This document shows positions 28,065 to 39,000 of a stretch of DNA of 64,000 nucleotides, in pieces. Origin of the DNA: Chaetoceros tenuissimus. Taxonomy: Eukaryota; Bacillariophyta; Thalassiosirophyceae; Chaetocerotales; Chaetocerotaceae. The stretch lies in NCBI GenBank assembly GCA_021927905.1, contig BLLK01000061.1, forward strand, positions 62,001 to 126,000. The letters are read 5' to 3'. The number at the start of each line of letters is the position of its first letter. Position 1 is the stretch's first letter. Made by a program: the position numbers and the translations under genes. The notes below the pieces were generated by a model. It did no database searches. It had not been told where the DNA came from and worked only from the letters and a program-made list of their open reading frames with translations.

Positions 28065-30353
28065 TTACTTCTTCTTCTTTGCCATCTTCTTTGCAAATGC
28101 CTTCAATGCTTTCGATGCTTGGGTAGCTTCCTTATCTGCCTTGATAGCTGATGCAATCTTGTCAAGCACGCCAACCATGATTGTGCTTGCAGTTGCCTTC
28201 AAGTCACCAGGATGCAGAGCTCCGCTCTTGAAGTCTGCCTCCATATCAGCTTGTTCTTTGTAAATTACATCTCCTCCATTCTCCTCTGAGCGTTTTATTT
28301 CAATGTCGCCAGCAGCGAATGCATTTGCAAGCACAATTGGAGGGCAGAACTCGATATTACCAGGTTCACAGAATGCCTTCTTCATTTTGGACTTTCCATT
28401 TACCTTTGGATCATCTAAAATAAAATACTCATAGTTCTCAGTCTTGTGTGCTTCATCTTCAATGTCCTGAAGGACAAGGGATGGAGTCTCTACTACTGCA
28501 AAACTTGGCTTTGACATGGTCTCCAATTTCTCATCGAAGTAGCGATCGATCAAACCCTTTTCAATTGTGTTATCTTCACTTCCGGTGAATCCAATACTTG
28601 ATGGAGTGAGTCCCATTACATCTGCAATCTTCATAAGTCTTCCAATCACAATACCAACTCCTTCAGAATCTTGCATGTTGGATCCCATAACATCGTCAAG
28701 TGAAAAGTGACGTCCAACATTAATGACGGAAATCCAATAGTTGGATGGATCGGCCAAAATTGCGTCACTCTGTTTCATAATAACTACGGATTTCATCAAG
28801 TCAGAATCGAGTGCGTTCAAAGCTGCAATGAAGATTGTGTAAAATGCATTGATTGCCTTAAGATCCGCATCGCAACTGTTGCATACACGTCCTGTCCAAT
28901 CTGGTAGCATGAGAACCTTTGATTTGCCTTCCTCACCAGCCTTTAGACAAGATAAAGTAGATAAAGCCTCTTCCAAAGCAGGATTACTGGATGGAAGTGG
29001 TGCAAAAACAGCATGACAACCTGCATCGACCTTTCCTTGTGAAACAAGATCCAGTCTACGAATCTTCTTTTCTGATACTTTTGTATTCCCTTCTCTCTTG
29101 TACTGCTTCACTTTTTCAAGAAGATCCTTTGCATTTTCGTCATTGGTGAAATGATCACGTACTGGTTCTAGCAAATTATTAAGTGCGTCAATCAATCCCT
29201 TCTTGAGCTCATCGCCAGAAATCTTTCCTGCAAGGAAATCAGCCTTGATTGGTTCAAATTCGGAGTAGGTGGTTCCATTTACAGTAAAGGTAGATCCAGG
29301 TGGACACAAAATGATGTTTTTGATGTAATCCAAACATGGATTTTTGAGAGTATCTTTTGTAAGTTGCATAGACTCCTTTCCAGCATCAGTTTCTTCCTTA
29401 GACTCCTCTTTGACTTCCTCCTCTTTGTCAGGACAGTATGCAGCCATAATTTTTCTCTCCACATCTGCCGCTGTATCTTCCATAAAGACAGCACTGTCAG
29501 GATCACTCTTACTCATCTTTTCTTGACCAGCCTTGAGACCATAAAGCATGTGATGACTCAAAATAATTGGCTTGTTCTTGATTTTCGCTGCATCGCAGTA
29601 TTCTCTTGCAAGCATATTCACCTTTCTCTGATCAACACCAAGCTGACAAATGTCTGCCTTTAAAAAGAAAACATCGGTACACTGCATCAGTGGGTACAAA
29701 ACTTGTGCACTGGTAAGATTTCCTTCCAGACGTCCCATGATCTGACAGCACTTTTTGATTCTAGTAACATTGAATCGTCTAGCTACATCCAACATGGTTG
29801 GCCAGTAGATATCAGCCTTATCGGTAATTTCCTCACTTGCCCACTTGAACACGACATGGTCAAGATTCATACCTGCAGCTTTCCAAACCTCAATCAGATA
29901 CTTTCCTACAATCTTAATTTTCTCAAGATCTCCACCCATTTTATCATTCATGAGTGCGAACCAGTCTGCAACCCAAAAAGTAAAGGTAGAATTGGTACCT
30001 TCTTCAGTACACTTATTCACATTCATTGCCTTGAAAACTCCCTGTGCAATATGCATTCTACCACTTGGCTCGAAGCCATCATAGAGATTGAATCCCACAG
30101 GATGCTCTGAACCTCTTCCCTTGGCAGTAATGAGCTTCTTGAGCTCTTCTGGAGAAATACATTCTTCACCAACTGTAAGGATTCTCTGAAAGTCAGTTTC
30201 CATCTCTGGAGTCCATTCTCTTTCTGGCTTTGGTGGAGTCTTTTCTTTCTTTCCGCCTCCCTTTTTCTTCTTGGACTCGGTTTTTGCAGGTGCTGCGGCT
30301 TCAGTTACCTGCATCTTTTCAAGCTGATCTGTAGGTGGTTGTGGATCAGACAT
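28065..30353 (-). CDS. YARS: Tandem (pseudo-dimeric) tyrosyl-tRNA synthetase
   Basis: Intronless, 762 residues. After a Lys-rich N-terminal tail (KKKKGGGKKEK), residues about 50-410 are a complete eukaryotic-type tyrosyl-tRNA synthetase: GFEPSGRMHIAQG (HIGH-like, 93-105), VDQRK (240-244) and KMSKSD (279-284). Residues about 440-750 are a second, diverged copy of the same fold (LPDWTGRVCNSCDADLKAIN, YWISVINVGRHFSLDD, GDELKKG-like repeats) in which the HIGH-like and KMSKS motifs are not recognisable. A one-chain dimer with one working active site has been described in kinetoplastids such as Leishmania. The enzyme charges tRNA-Tyr in the cytosol; no organelle signal is seen, and a basic KKMAKKKK tail ends the protein. 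Confidence 0.93.
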   Translation of the reverse strand: MSDPQPPTDQLEKMQVTEAAAPAKTESKKKKGGGKKEKTPPKPEREWTPEMETDFQRILTVGEECISPEELKKLITAKGRGSEHPVGFNLYDGFEPSGRMHIAQGVFKAMNVNKCTEEGTNSTFTFWVADWFALMNDKMGGDLEKIKIVGKYLIEVWKAAGMNLDHVVFKWASEEITDKADIYWPTMLDVARRFNVTRIKKCCQIMGRLEGNLTSAQVLYPLMQCTDVFFLKADICQLGVDQRKVNMLAREYCDAAKIKNKPIILSHHMLYGLKAGQEKMSKSDPDSAVFMEDTAADVERKIMAAYCPDKEEEVKEESKEETDAGKESMQLTKDTLKNPCLDYIKNIILCPPGSTFTVNGTTYSEFEPIKADFLAGKISGDELKKGLIDALNNLLEPVRDHFTNDENAKDLLEKVKQYKREGNTKVSEKKIRRLDLVSQGKVDAGCHAVFAPLPSSNPALEEALSTLSCLKAGEEGKSKVLMLPDWTGRVCNSCDADLKAINAFYTIFIAALNALDSDLMKSVVIMKQSDAILADPSNYWISVINVGRHFSLDDVMGSNMQDSEGVGIVIGRLMKIADVMGLTPSSIGFTGSEDNTIEKGLIDRYFDEKLETMSKPSFAVVETPSLVLQDIEDEAHKTENYEYFILDDPKVNGKSKMKKAFCEPGNIEFCPPIVLANAFAAGDIEIKRSEENGGDVIYKEQADMEADFKSGALHPGDLKATASTIMVGVLDKIASAIKADKEATQASKALKAFAKKMAKKKK

Positions 30354-30696
30354 TGTTTCTTTATATGTTCAACGTTGTAGGGAACAACTTGGAAATGTTG
30401 ACGAATACTTTTTGGTAATGGAGATGTGTGCACGTAAAGAGATGTGTGGTCAAAATGCTTCAAAGAAGATCCAATCCCCTTATCCGCGCCAAAACTAGTT
30501 TAGCCCTATGACATTCATGTGAAAATTTCAATTTTGATGATATTGATATGATCACATTTTGGAAACATAAAATTGGTACACGAGTATGTACAATAAGAGA
30601 AATGATTACAAATAGTAATCTCGAAGTATAAATATAAATTTTATCAGTGAAAATTAGGAAAGAGTAGAAAGGTTTAGCAATGATTCTCGACTTTGC
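30354..30696. other. Intergenic, synthetase promoter
   Basis: Spacer between the synthetase start and the stop of the light-harvesting gene, both on the minus strand. Nothing specific is seen. Confidence 0.5.
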
Positions 30697-31519
30697 TTAC
30701 AAAACGAAGTCCGCACTGAACGGTGCCATTACTTCTCCTGAGTATGGTTTTACAACTCCTGTAAGTGCAGGTACACTTCCTTCAATAGTCTGTGCGGAGA
30801 GGAATCCAATGATTCCAAGCTGTGCAAGTCTTCCATTGTTGATTTCAGCACGAAGGCGGCGTTCCTTGGTTTCATCAGACATGTTCTTGCTGAAGCCAAA
30901 TGGATCATACAAGTTAAATGGAACTGGGTGAGGGATTGCATCAAAAGTTGGGAACTTTCCTGGCTGTCCTCCTTGGGTGTAGTGAACCTGTCCAGATTCT
31001 ACTCCAGCACCTGGTGCAAGCTCGGAGTAAAATTCAAGGAATCCAACAAAAAGGATAATTTGCAATTTGGAACCGAATGGAAGAGCATCCCATTGCTCTG
31101 GTGGGGAAAGATCAGTTCCTGGGAATGGCTTGCCATCAAGAGTCATTGCCCATGGGAAATGGAAATTAGATTGAACACAGTATCCCACAAATGCTGCCAT
31201 TGCTACACGTCCATGTTTGATCTCTGCTTGACGAAGCCATCCGATTGTGAATTCGTTGGAAGTTCCCCATAGTGCCGACTCAGTTACTCCAAGTGGGTCA
31301 AAGTATCCAACTACTGGATTCAATTTTGGTGCAAGTGCCTCAAGATCAGCCTTTGGGACGAGAATTTGTGTGAGTGTGTTATTCAAATAAATTCTTATTC
31401 AAAAAGTGTCCATCACTACATACCTTGGTCTCAGAAACTTGAGTAGCTGCACGGCCACTGGATGCTGGAGCGAATGCAGCAGCAGATGCAAAAAGAGTTG
31501 AAAGGATTGCGAGCTTCAT
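30697..31519 (-). CDS. Fucoxanthin-chlorophyll a/c light-harvesting protein
   Basis: Two exons, 31519-31424 and 31350-30697, with a 73-base GT-AG intron right after the targeting region; the product is 249 residues. The N-terminus MKLAILSTLFASAAAFAPAS contains the textbook diatom plastid signal with ASAAAF-AP. The mature protein has the three-helix LHC fold: helix 1 with the chlorophyll-binding EIKHGRVAMAA, helix 2 near GSKLQIILFVGFLEFYSE, and helix 3 with EINNGRLAQLGIIGF. The N-terminal VVGYFDPLG is typical of FCPs. It works in thylakoid antennae, binding chlorophyll a/c and fucoxanthin. I cannot place it in an Lhcf, Lhcr, Lhcx or Lhcq clade by eye. Confidence 0.96.
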
Positions 31520-32133
31520 GTTTTTTTTTAATATGTTTGGAATATACGAAAAAACCATCAAGCCACTGTGGCACTGTGGCTGCTGAAATGCTGAAAGAAC
31601 GACGTAAGATTCTCGAAGTTGAAGTTTCAGTCCAAGCGATCTTACAAACACATTGAAGATCGAAGTCCCAAGTCTAACTAAGTAAAACATCTGCCGCCAT
31701 TCATCTTCAGGCCTTTTGTTAAAAAGAAGCGGAGAAATATGATGTCACAAGAGAATCAGGACGAAAATCTTTAACAAGACTAAATCCTCGGACAAATACT
31801 TCTTGACTTCATCTTCATCTCTTCCCAACGAAGTTCAAGGGATACTTTAGAGACCATTCAATGTCAACAACAATAGATACATTCCCAATTTCCAATTTCC
31901 CCACTTGTAGAGTGTAGAGCTATCATTTTATTTTAAGTTCCGTGCGAAGTGGCCGCCAAATTGAAAGAAAGAAACAAAATCACAATACAAAATGTCTCCT
32001 TTCTAATTCCATATGCGGGGAAATATATACTTTTTAAAATTATTTTCAAGCTAACGATGATTTTTTCCGAAACATAGTAGTATCTTTTGTTTTCTTGTTT
32101 TTCATGCTACCCTTCCTTTGTATATAGATATTG
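31520..32133. other. Intergenic, light-harvesting gene promoter
   Basis: Upstream of the minus-strand FCP gene; the expected site of light-responsive elements. An A-run lies directly before the ATG on the gene strand. Stops interrupt all frames. No known element was identified. Confidence 0.5.
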
Positions 32134-33096
32134 TTACGAATCTCCACGCGATTCTACACCTGCATTACTAACTTGAAATAATGAACCTGAATTCCGAGTT
32201 CCTGAATCACTTGTATCATCGGTAGAAGGATTTGTTTCTTGTGTTTGAGAGCCTTCTGATCCTATGGAAAGTTCATCCATAGAATCCGCCAAAGTATCGG
32301 TACATGAAGTGCCTTGGCCTTCCCAGATAGCTTTATCTCTTCTATAAAGGCTTATCAATATTTCTCTCAGAGTTCTGTAGACTATATCCGCACGCTCCCA
32401 TTTTGGTCCTTCATCACCACCATTGCAAGCCTTGCATTCCTGTACAACATCTATAGGAGTATTCCCCTCCAAATCGGGCCAGACGATAAGCTTCGGATTA
32501 CAAAACAATAGAATCTTTATTGTATGTAAAAGATCCTGGAAATCGTCTACTGTGATACTCATCAATGTATTACCGGATATGTTATCTCTAGTTATCTTCT
32601 TTTCCTTCCGCTTCTTGGTCAACACAAAGGCTCGTTCGGCGTAGGCACTATCGAGATTGGAGTCATTGGCAGCAATTCTATCATTCTCAATAACTTCCAA
32701 CGGATCACAAAGAAATTCTACTACATGATGGAGAGGGGTTTTCCCTTTGTTATCGATAATAGTCGGTACCGCTCCATTTTGAATCAGCAACGAGACTATT
32801 GCTGACGAAGCGCCACATCTGCACGCCATGTGTAGAGGGGTCAAACCTCCGTCATCCCTTATGCTAGTAAGCATAGGATTGCTGTGCACCATCTGGATAA
32901 CTAGCTCTATTGGAGGATTGTGAGCAACGCATATTGAGAGAAGGGATAATCCGAATGGATCAACGAGAGTTAGCTGATGCATTCCTTCTTTTGTTCGGAG
33001 AAACCGATGGAGTGAATCCCATTTTTGCTTTATGATTAGCTTTACTGCCTTGCTATTGTTAGATAGCGTCGTGCTTTTATCTTTCGCTAGCATCAT
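32134..33096 (-). CDS. Ankyrin-repeat protein, paralogue A
   Basis: Predicted 320 residues from a double ATG at 33096. An N-terminal block (IIKQKWDSLHRFLRTKEG) leads into about three to four ankyrin repeats, including DPFGLSLLSICVAHNPPIEL, DGGLTPLHMACRCGASSAIV and NKGKTPLHHVVEF. A later block, LLFCNPKLIVWPDLEGNTPI, ends in WERADIVYRTLREI and SLYRRDKAIWEGQ. The last 60 residues are Ser/Thr/Gly-rich and disordered. The same architecture is present in the neighbour at 34190-35245, so they are tandem duplicates. Ankyrin repeats mediate protein binding; the partner is unknown. This W-containing N-terminal block plus ankyrin design recurs in diatom genomes, from general knowledge rather than a search. 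Confidence 0.85.
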   Translation of the reverse strand: MMLAKDKSTTLSNNSKAVKLIIKQKWDSLHRFLRTKEGMHQLTLVDPFGLSLLSICVAHNPPIELVIQMVHSNPMLTSIRDDGGLTPLHMACRCGASSAIVSLLIQNGAVPTIIDNKGKTPLHHVVEFLCDPLEVIENDRIAANDSNLDSAYAERAFVLTKKRKEKKITRDNISGNTLMSITVDDFQDLLHTIKILLFCNPKLIVWPDLEGNTPIDVVQECKACNGGDEGPKWERADIVYRTLREILISLYRRDKAIWEGQGTSCTDTLADSMDELSIGSEGSQTQETNPSTDDTSDSGTRNSGSLFQVSNAGVESRGDS

Positions 33097-34189
33097 ATCG
33101 TAAGAAATGAAGTTTAGTATCTTCTAGCTAGTAGGGTTTCAGAGGAGAAGAGTGTTTTACTTTCTGGAAGAACGCTGTGAAGTTTCGAGCCTCTTTCGTC
33201 GTCGCTTCGTCTTTTTCGGTGAAATGTAAAAAATGATAAATATTTCTTTTTTGAAAAGTTCCTCTTTTTTTATTTGTATCAATAATCTATCAAACAAAAA
33301 ATTAGAAAACCGAAAAAGTATACTGTTACTGTATATTTATTACGTCTTGTATGTTCCTCTTTCATGAAGATCCCAGTATTTCTTCAGTTGAAGGTTGTAC
33401 AACAGCGCATGATGACCTTCCTTTTACTTCAAAGTATGATGTAGTACGTACATGAAATTTTGACACTTCTTATGATAAAGGAATAAGAAATTCCACCATT
33501 CCACATTTCGATTGAAAGATGACAAGATGACATGCATAAGTATTATGCATGTGTTTTCAGAATGTGATATATTATTTCTTCCTAGAGTAGAGTCAAATTA
33601 TCTTAGGTATTAATATCACATATCGTGGCACATAACATAGTGGTTATCTTATACTCGTACCGTACACAGGTTAAACTTGCACCATGTACGGTATGTATCC
33701 TTGTTGATTAAAGGATAAAAGATACAGTCACAAAGGTAGCTCATTTTTCATTTTTGTGAAACCATCGACTTGCAGTCTTGTAGTCCTATTGGAATGTTAT
33801 AGCTCTAGTGCATTGTACAGATAGTACCATGCATATGTGATACTTCTTAAAAGCTTCTCCTTATTTCTTCTTAAGCAAAGGCTAAACTCCCGTAATGTAA
33901 ACAACTATATTATTTTTTGTAGCTTTTTTGGCAATGATGAAAACGTAAAAGTTTGTCACATTTAGCTTAATACATTTTTTCTAGAGTCAAGATAAAAGTT
34001 GCATATTCTCAACCAGAAGATAAAAGAGTGTTTCAATAATCAATGTATTGAAGATAGTATAAATCTTTGTGGAAAATCCTGTTTTGTTTGCAATGTGTTG
34101 ACGCAGAATCTGATAAAAAGAACCCAAGGTTGAAATAAAAATATGCGTAGTTCAAGTGCTCCTACTATTATAAATTTTGATTGGGATTG
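33097..34189. other. Intergenic between the two ankyrin paralogues
   Basis: About 1.1 kb of AT-rich sequence with no open frame of note. It contains GTAC-rich short elements (agtacgtacat near 33441, tactcgtaccgtac near 33652). I see no trace of a third ankyrin copy or a mobile element. Confidence 0.5.
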
Positions 34190-35245
34190 CTATAGTTCTT
34201 GGCTTCTCCGCCGCTCTTGTATCGCCCGGTTTGTTTGACAAATACTACTAGCTTGAGCGAAAGAAGATGATAATGATGGGATATGATGATTCGGTGCATC
34301 TATTCTAGAGAGACCCGAGACGCCCATAGGTTGTTCGCTTTCCTTTCGGATAGAAGATAAATCCATATCACTGCTTGTTCGATCTGAAAGAGATAGTTTT
34401 GATACGGTAAAATCCAACGATTCATAATCAGAATTAGTACCGCAAGTAGAAGCTACGCCGTCGGAACCACTAATATTTTGATTCTCCCAAATTGCCTTAT
34501 TCCTCCTATAAAGACTAACACTTTTCTCCCTGAGTGCAGTGCATACTATATCAGCGCGTTCCCATTTCGGGCATCCGTGGTAGTCAGCTTTGCAATCTTG
34601 AACTATATCAATTGGTGTATTTTCCAAATTATCGGGCCACAAAACACAATTTGGATTACAAAATAGAAGTAACTTTAAACATTGCAATTTGTCTTGGAAC
34701 TCATCAAGGGTCATGCTCATTATATTTTCACCTTCAGCATTACTTTGCTTCTTTTCTTTACTCTGTCGGTAAGCAAATAAGAAAGTCCTTGAGGAAGCTG
34801 CACTAGGGTCACCGGTTGATGGAGACCCAGTTGAGCACTTGTTTATTTCTAAAGGTTCACAAAGGAATTGTACAGCATAATGCAATGGAGTGCGTCCACT
34901 ATTATCAATAGCATCAGCTTTAGCATGACATTGGACCAACATGGTTACTATCTCTGATGATGCACCACACTTGCATGCCATGTGTAGGGGTGATAAACCC
35001 ATTACATCACTAGAGTTCACTATCGCAGGCTGGATTTCTATTATCTGTGTTAGTATTTCTATAGGGGGATCATGAGCAACGCATATCGAAAGAATCGTTA
35101 ATCCGAAGGGATCAGTTTGTTTCACTTGCTCTTTTCCTTCCCTAGTTCTGAGGAATCTATGCAACGACCTCCATTTTCTCCGAATTATATATTTCACTGA
35201 TTTGCTAGAAACTGATAATGTTTTCTTCGAGCTTAAAATTGACAT
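34190..35245 (-). CDS. Ankyrin-repeat protein, paralogue B
   Basis: Predicted 351 residues from ATG at 35245; a frame a few codons longer would need a GTG start. It is a diverged duplicate of the gene at 32134-33096: IIRRKWRSLHRFLRTREG, DPFGLTILSICVAHDPPIEI, GLSPLHMACKCGASSEIV and NSGRTPLHYAVQFLCEPLEI align block by block, as do WPDNLENTPIDIVQDCKA and WERADIVCTALREKSVSLYR. It differs in a longer Ser-rich C-terminal tail (about 110 residues) and in the linker after the ankyrin repeats. Both copies look intact, so both are probably under selection. There is no targeting signal; it is likely cytosolic or nuclear. Confidence 0.85.
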   Translation of the reverse strand: MSILSSKKTLSVSSKSVKYIIRRKWRSLHRFLRTREGKEQVKQTDPFGLTILSICVAHDPPIEILTQIIEIQPAIVNSSDVMGLSPLHMACKCGASSEIVTMLVQCHAKADAIDNSGRTPLHYAVQFLCEPLEINKCSTGSPSTGDPSAASSRTFLFAYRQSKEKKQSNAEGENIMSMTLDEFQDKLQCLKLLLFCNPNCVLWPDNLENTPIDIVQDCKADYHGCPKWERADIVCTALREKSVSLYRRNKAIWENQNISGSDGVASTCGTNSDYESLDFTVSKLSLSDRTSSDMDLSSIRKESEQPMGVSGLSRIDAPNHHIPSLSSSFAQASSICQTNRAIQERRRSQEL

Positions 35246-36062
35246 CGTATTAGACACCTAATTCTGCCTCTATGGAAAATAGAATTGAGCTGTAAGATGT
35301 GAAGTTTGTATGAAAAGTAGACAAGAACTGAAATTAATTTACTGATGATTCCTGTTCTTGTCCTCTGGGGCTCTGCACTCTGCACCCCAAGGAGAGGGTT
35401 GTTACCTTGTTGCCATCCATTACCACGGAATGGCAGCCAACGCATGAGGACAGAAACGGCAATCGTTTGAGAGCTAGACTTTTATCAACACATACGTACG
35501 ATACAGTAGTAAATCTTTTGTTATTTTGTATTACTCCGCCTTTCTTTTCGAAATGACATTTTCATGAAAATTCTTCATCGAAAAGATCCCTTCTCTGACA
35601 TATAACAGTAATATTGTCTTTTTCGACATTATTTTGAAGACAAATCGTGGTAGATGATCAGAATTCCAGAATTCCAGATTTCCATTGTTTTTCGTGTTTT
35701 CCATTTTCCTTTTTATTCGAAAATATAGAATTTGTCACCAAAGAAACCCAAGACTAGTACTTCCGATCTGGGGATTCAATGCTCATGTAAAGCACTATTT
35801 TAAAAAATGAAGCATATTCCCAAATGAAAGCTGAAACTGCTAGATTCGTCAGCTTCATTATTGCGCAAATATTTTGCGGTTGAGGGCAAAATTGTGCGAC
35901 TAGGTATGTAGAAAGGTTATGAACATTCTTATACCTGAATGTTTGAGCTCCTCGTAGCAATATTTTTATCTAAAGCATTGGAATAGAAGAAGTACAATAG
36001 TATGTAGTAGTATTGAAGTTGTCTACGTATGAGCGGGAAAAGTGAATATAAAAATGGCTAAT
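35246..36062. other. Intergenic, ankyrin B promoter and POLA1 3' side
   Basis: AT-rich, between two minus-strand genes. A 68-codon minus-strand frame at 35960-35754 is unsupported. Nothing else is seen. Confidence 0.5.
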
Positions 36063-39000
36063 TTACTGTGCCTTAAAAAGACGTTGGAACAATGACGGTT
36101 CAATGGTATTGTAAGCACTCTTTCCAAGAGTACGATCCACTCTCTCGCACATCGCTTGTGCTACAAGTTGATCTGAATTGGAAATCATACGTTTCACTTC
36201 AGACAATGGAATGATGTTGGTTTTATTTGCAGCTCTGCTTGTCTTCTCATATTGTTTGTAGCAATGAGAAAGATCGAAAAGGCTCTTCAGATACTTGATC
36301 TGTGTGTCAAGAATCTGAGCACCAAATACTGGCTTCATGCAAGCTTTGCATCCTCTTTGTAAGCAACGTCCGCCCAGAACTGAGAGTTGTCGAGTGCGTA
36401 AACCACAAGATGGATCCTCGCAAATCATTTCATATGCCCCGTGTTTTGATATGAACTTTCTCAGCATGAAGCTAACCTTATTGGAGACAACTCCAAGGAA
36501 ATCAAAGTGATCAGCGTACCCAAAGTGTTCTGGACTGCTGCAGTTTACATTCGGACAACGGTAACCAGTGGTGATGTGTGCCTCATTTCCATTCTCAATA
36601 GTAAATACTCCACGAATCTCGCTAGATACTGAACAACATCTGCATTTGATACAAAGCTTTTCAGCGTCCTTGAAACGCTCTTGATCAGGTAAGGTACTTG
36701 CAGGGACATAGTTTACAAGCTTGTCGTCGTCGATTTCAAGGCTAGATCCATACTGTTGATTATATCTCGAAGCATCTAAACCTAGCTTTGATGCAATAAT
36801 GCTTTGAGATGTCCCGTCAATTGTTTCACAAAGACGAGAGATTGGAGGTAAAATTTGCTGGGTAAGGTACCACTCAACATCAGGAACTAGAGCACCTGCA
36901 CTGCGCTGAATTTCCTCTGGGTGGCGAGCACGGTCTGCAGCGGATTTGCTCTTGGTATCTTTAACATCTCCCTCTGACTCGATAGCTTTAGTGATGACAT
37001 AAGGAATGTGGTCACCTGTATTCACTGGACGATTAGCCTTGAGCATCATTTTTGCAACTTGTACATGTGGCTGAGACTTTCCATCAGGATACTGGTCTGG
37101 ATGCTTGCTCAATCCCTTTGTGATGACATATTGCTCAAGTTCTAGTTCTCCGTCTCTCATTTTCTTCGCCAATGCTTCAAGATGCTCATGAATCTTAGTT
37201 ACAACTTCTTCTCTATCGTTCCCTGAAAGAATCTGGTCCAAGACATATTTACCAGTTTCTTTAGATTCGATACACCAATCACGTCGAACCAAATCGAGAC
37301 CTTTCATCTCCTTTCCAAAAGAATGAGATCCGTCTGGAAGTCTATTAATGGTTACTGCGGCATATTTCTTCTTCTTCAACAAAAGCATAGAACGGAATAC
37401 ACCATCAATTTCAAGCTCGAGAGTCTTGTATAGGCGATTGACTTCGCGCTTGACCTTTGATCCAAGACTGTACACCTCCTGTAGCTGATCCATGTCTTTA
37501 CCTGAAATTCGTGTATTGATCATGATACTATCTGTATCTCCATAGATTACGTCAAGTCCAACGGTATCTTGTGCAATAGTAACAGTTCTCTGCAAAGTTT
37601 CACGTCCCATAGCAGTAATGAGAGCTGCAATAGGCTGGGCATAGAAGCGAGAATGAGAAAACCCAAGACATCCATACATGGAGTTCGCAGTCAACTTCAA
37701 AGCCATTTGACGGATATCCAGCTTTTGAATTTAAATTCATGTATTAGATCAATGTAAAAACAATTTCGATATAATTCCATTCAGAAACTTACCTCTTGTC
37801 TCTTCTCATCATTTCTCTCATTCTTCAACATTCCCTTCACAGTTCGGCGGCGGTCTACCAACGTCTTAATCACACGTGGAAGAACACCTCGATCATTAGA
37901 TTCTTCTGGTAGAGGTGGTAGATTATCCATTCCTCCTTCCATGACAACATCCTCGTCATTAGAATCGCCATTGTCGACATATGATGACCAGTCCATAGTT
38001 GTGAAGCAAAGGTTGTACTCTTGTATAATAGATGGGTAAAGGGAGTTGAAATCAAGAAGTAAAATGAATGAATCGTATAGTCCCTTCTTTGGTTCGAGTA
38101 CAAGACCACCACTATATTTCGCCTTGGATCCAGTGTTCCCCTTCTTGCCTCTTTCCTTCTCAGGAACAATGTATTTCATTCCATGAAATTCGTGTAGCAA
38201 CAAATATTCGTTACGCTCTGCACGATTTCCCTTCATCGTGCGACCCCAGCAATTTCCAGCAATATTTGTGAGCTGCTTAGTAAGAGGCAAAACTTGTAAT
38301 TTGAACATGAGCCTTTGAACCAACTGTGCGTCGTGAAGTGTGTGTAATGCCAGCTGCACGATAGTCTTGCTTTCGTTAAACCACTGAGGAATATCTACTG
38401 GCTCAATTTCAATACGCTGTGTTTTCAGCTGGGTCATTGCAAGATTTGTAAGAGAATATGTAGTCTCTCTCAACAACTCTTTTGAGCTCACATAAGTATC
38501 ACACAAAAGTCGTCCAGCCATAGCATCTGCAATCACCCAATCTTTGTTACCCTTGGTGAACTGATTAGCCTTAGGTACAACAGTACGACGACGTCTTCCA
38601 AGCTTGGACCACATTGCAACCTTATTTTGAGCACATCTGTTCAGAATCACCTCGATATCGTATCCCCAAGCATTGTGACCGGTGATAACATCCGGATCCC
38701 AATTTCCAATCTGAGCAAGTAGTCTGTTTAGCAATGCACGTTCGTTAGGCATGGTTTTAAGTTGAGGCATATTCTTCTTTATCTCATCCTGAATATCTCT
38801 TGGAAATTGAGGCAAAGCATTTCCAGCAGAAGAAACGCCCAGACCAAGAGGACGAATAAGAGAGATCTGAGTCATGTGTTGCACACTTTCATCAGTTGCT
38901 CCATCTAGCAAAATCTTTTTGTGACAAATTGCACTCACTGCAATGATTTCAGATGCATTGGTCTTTGGATTGACAACAGTCTTGATCTTGAGCGATACTC

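Noticed and set aside
33097-34189. A possible mobile-element insertion between the two ankyrin paralogues
   Set aside because: No terminal repeats, target-site duplication or transposase-like frame could be seen.
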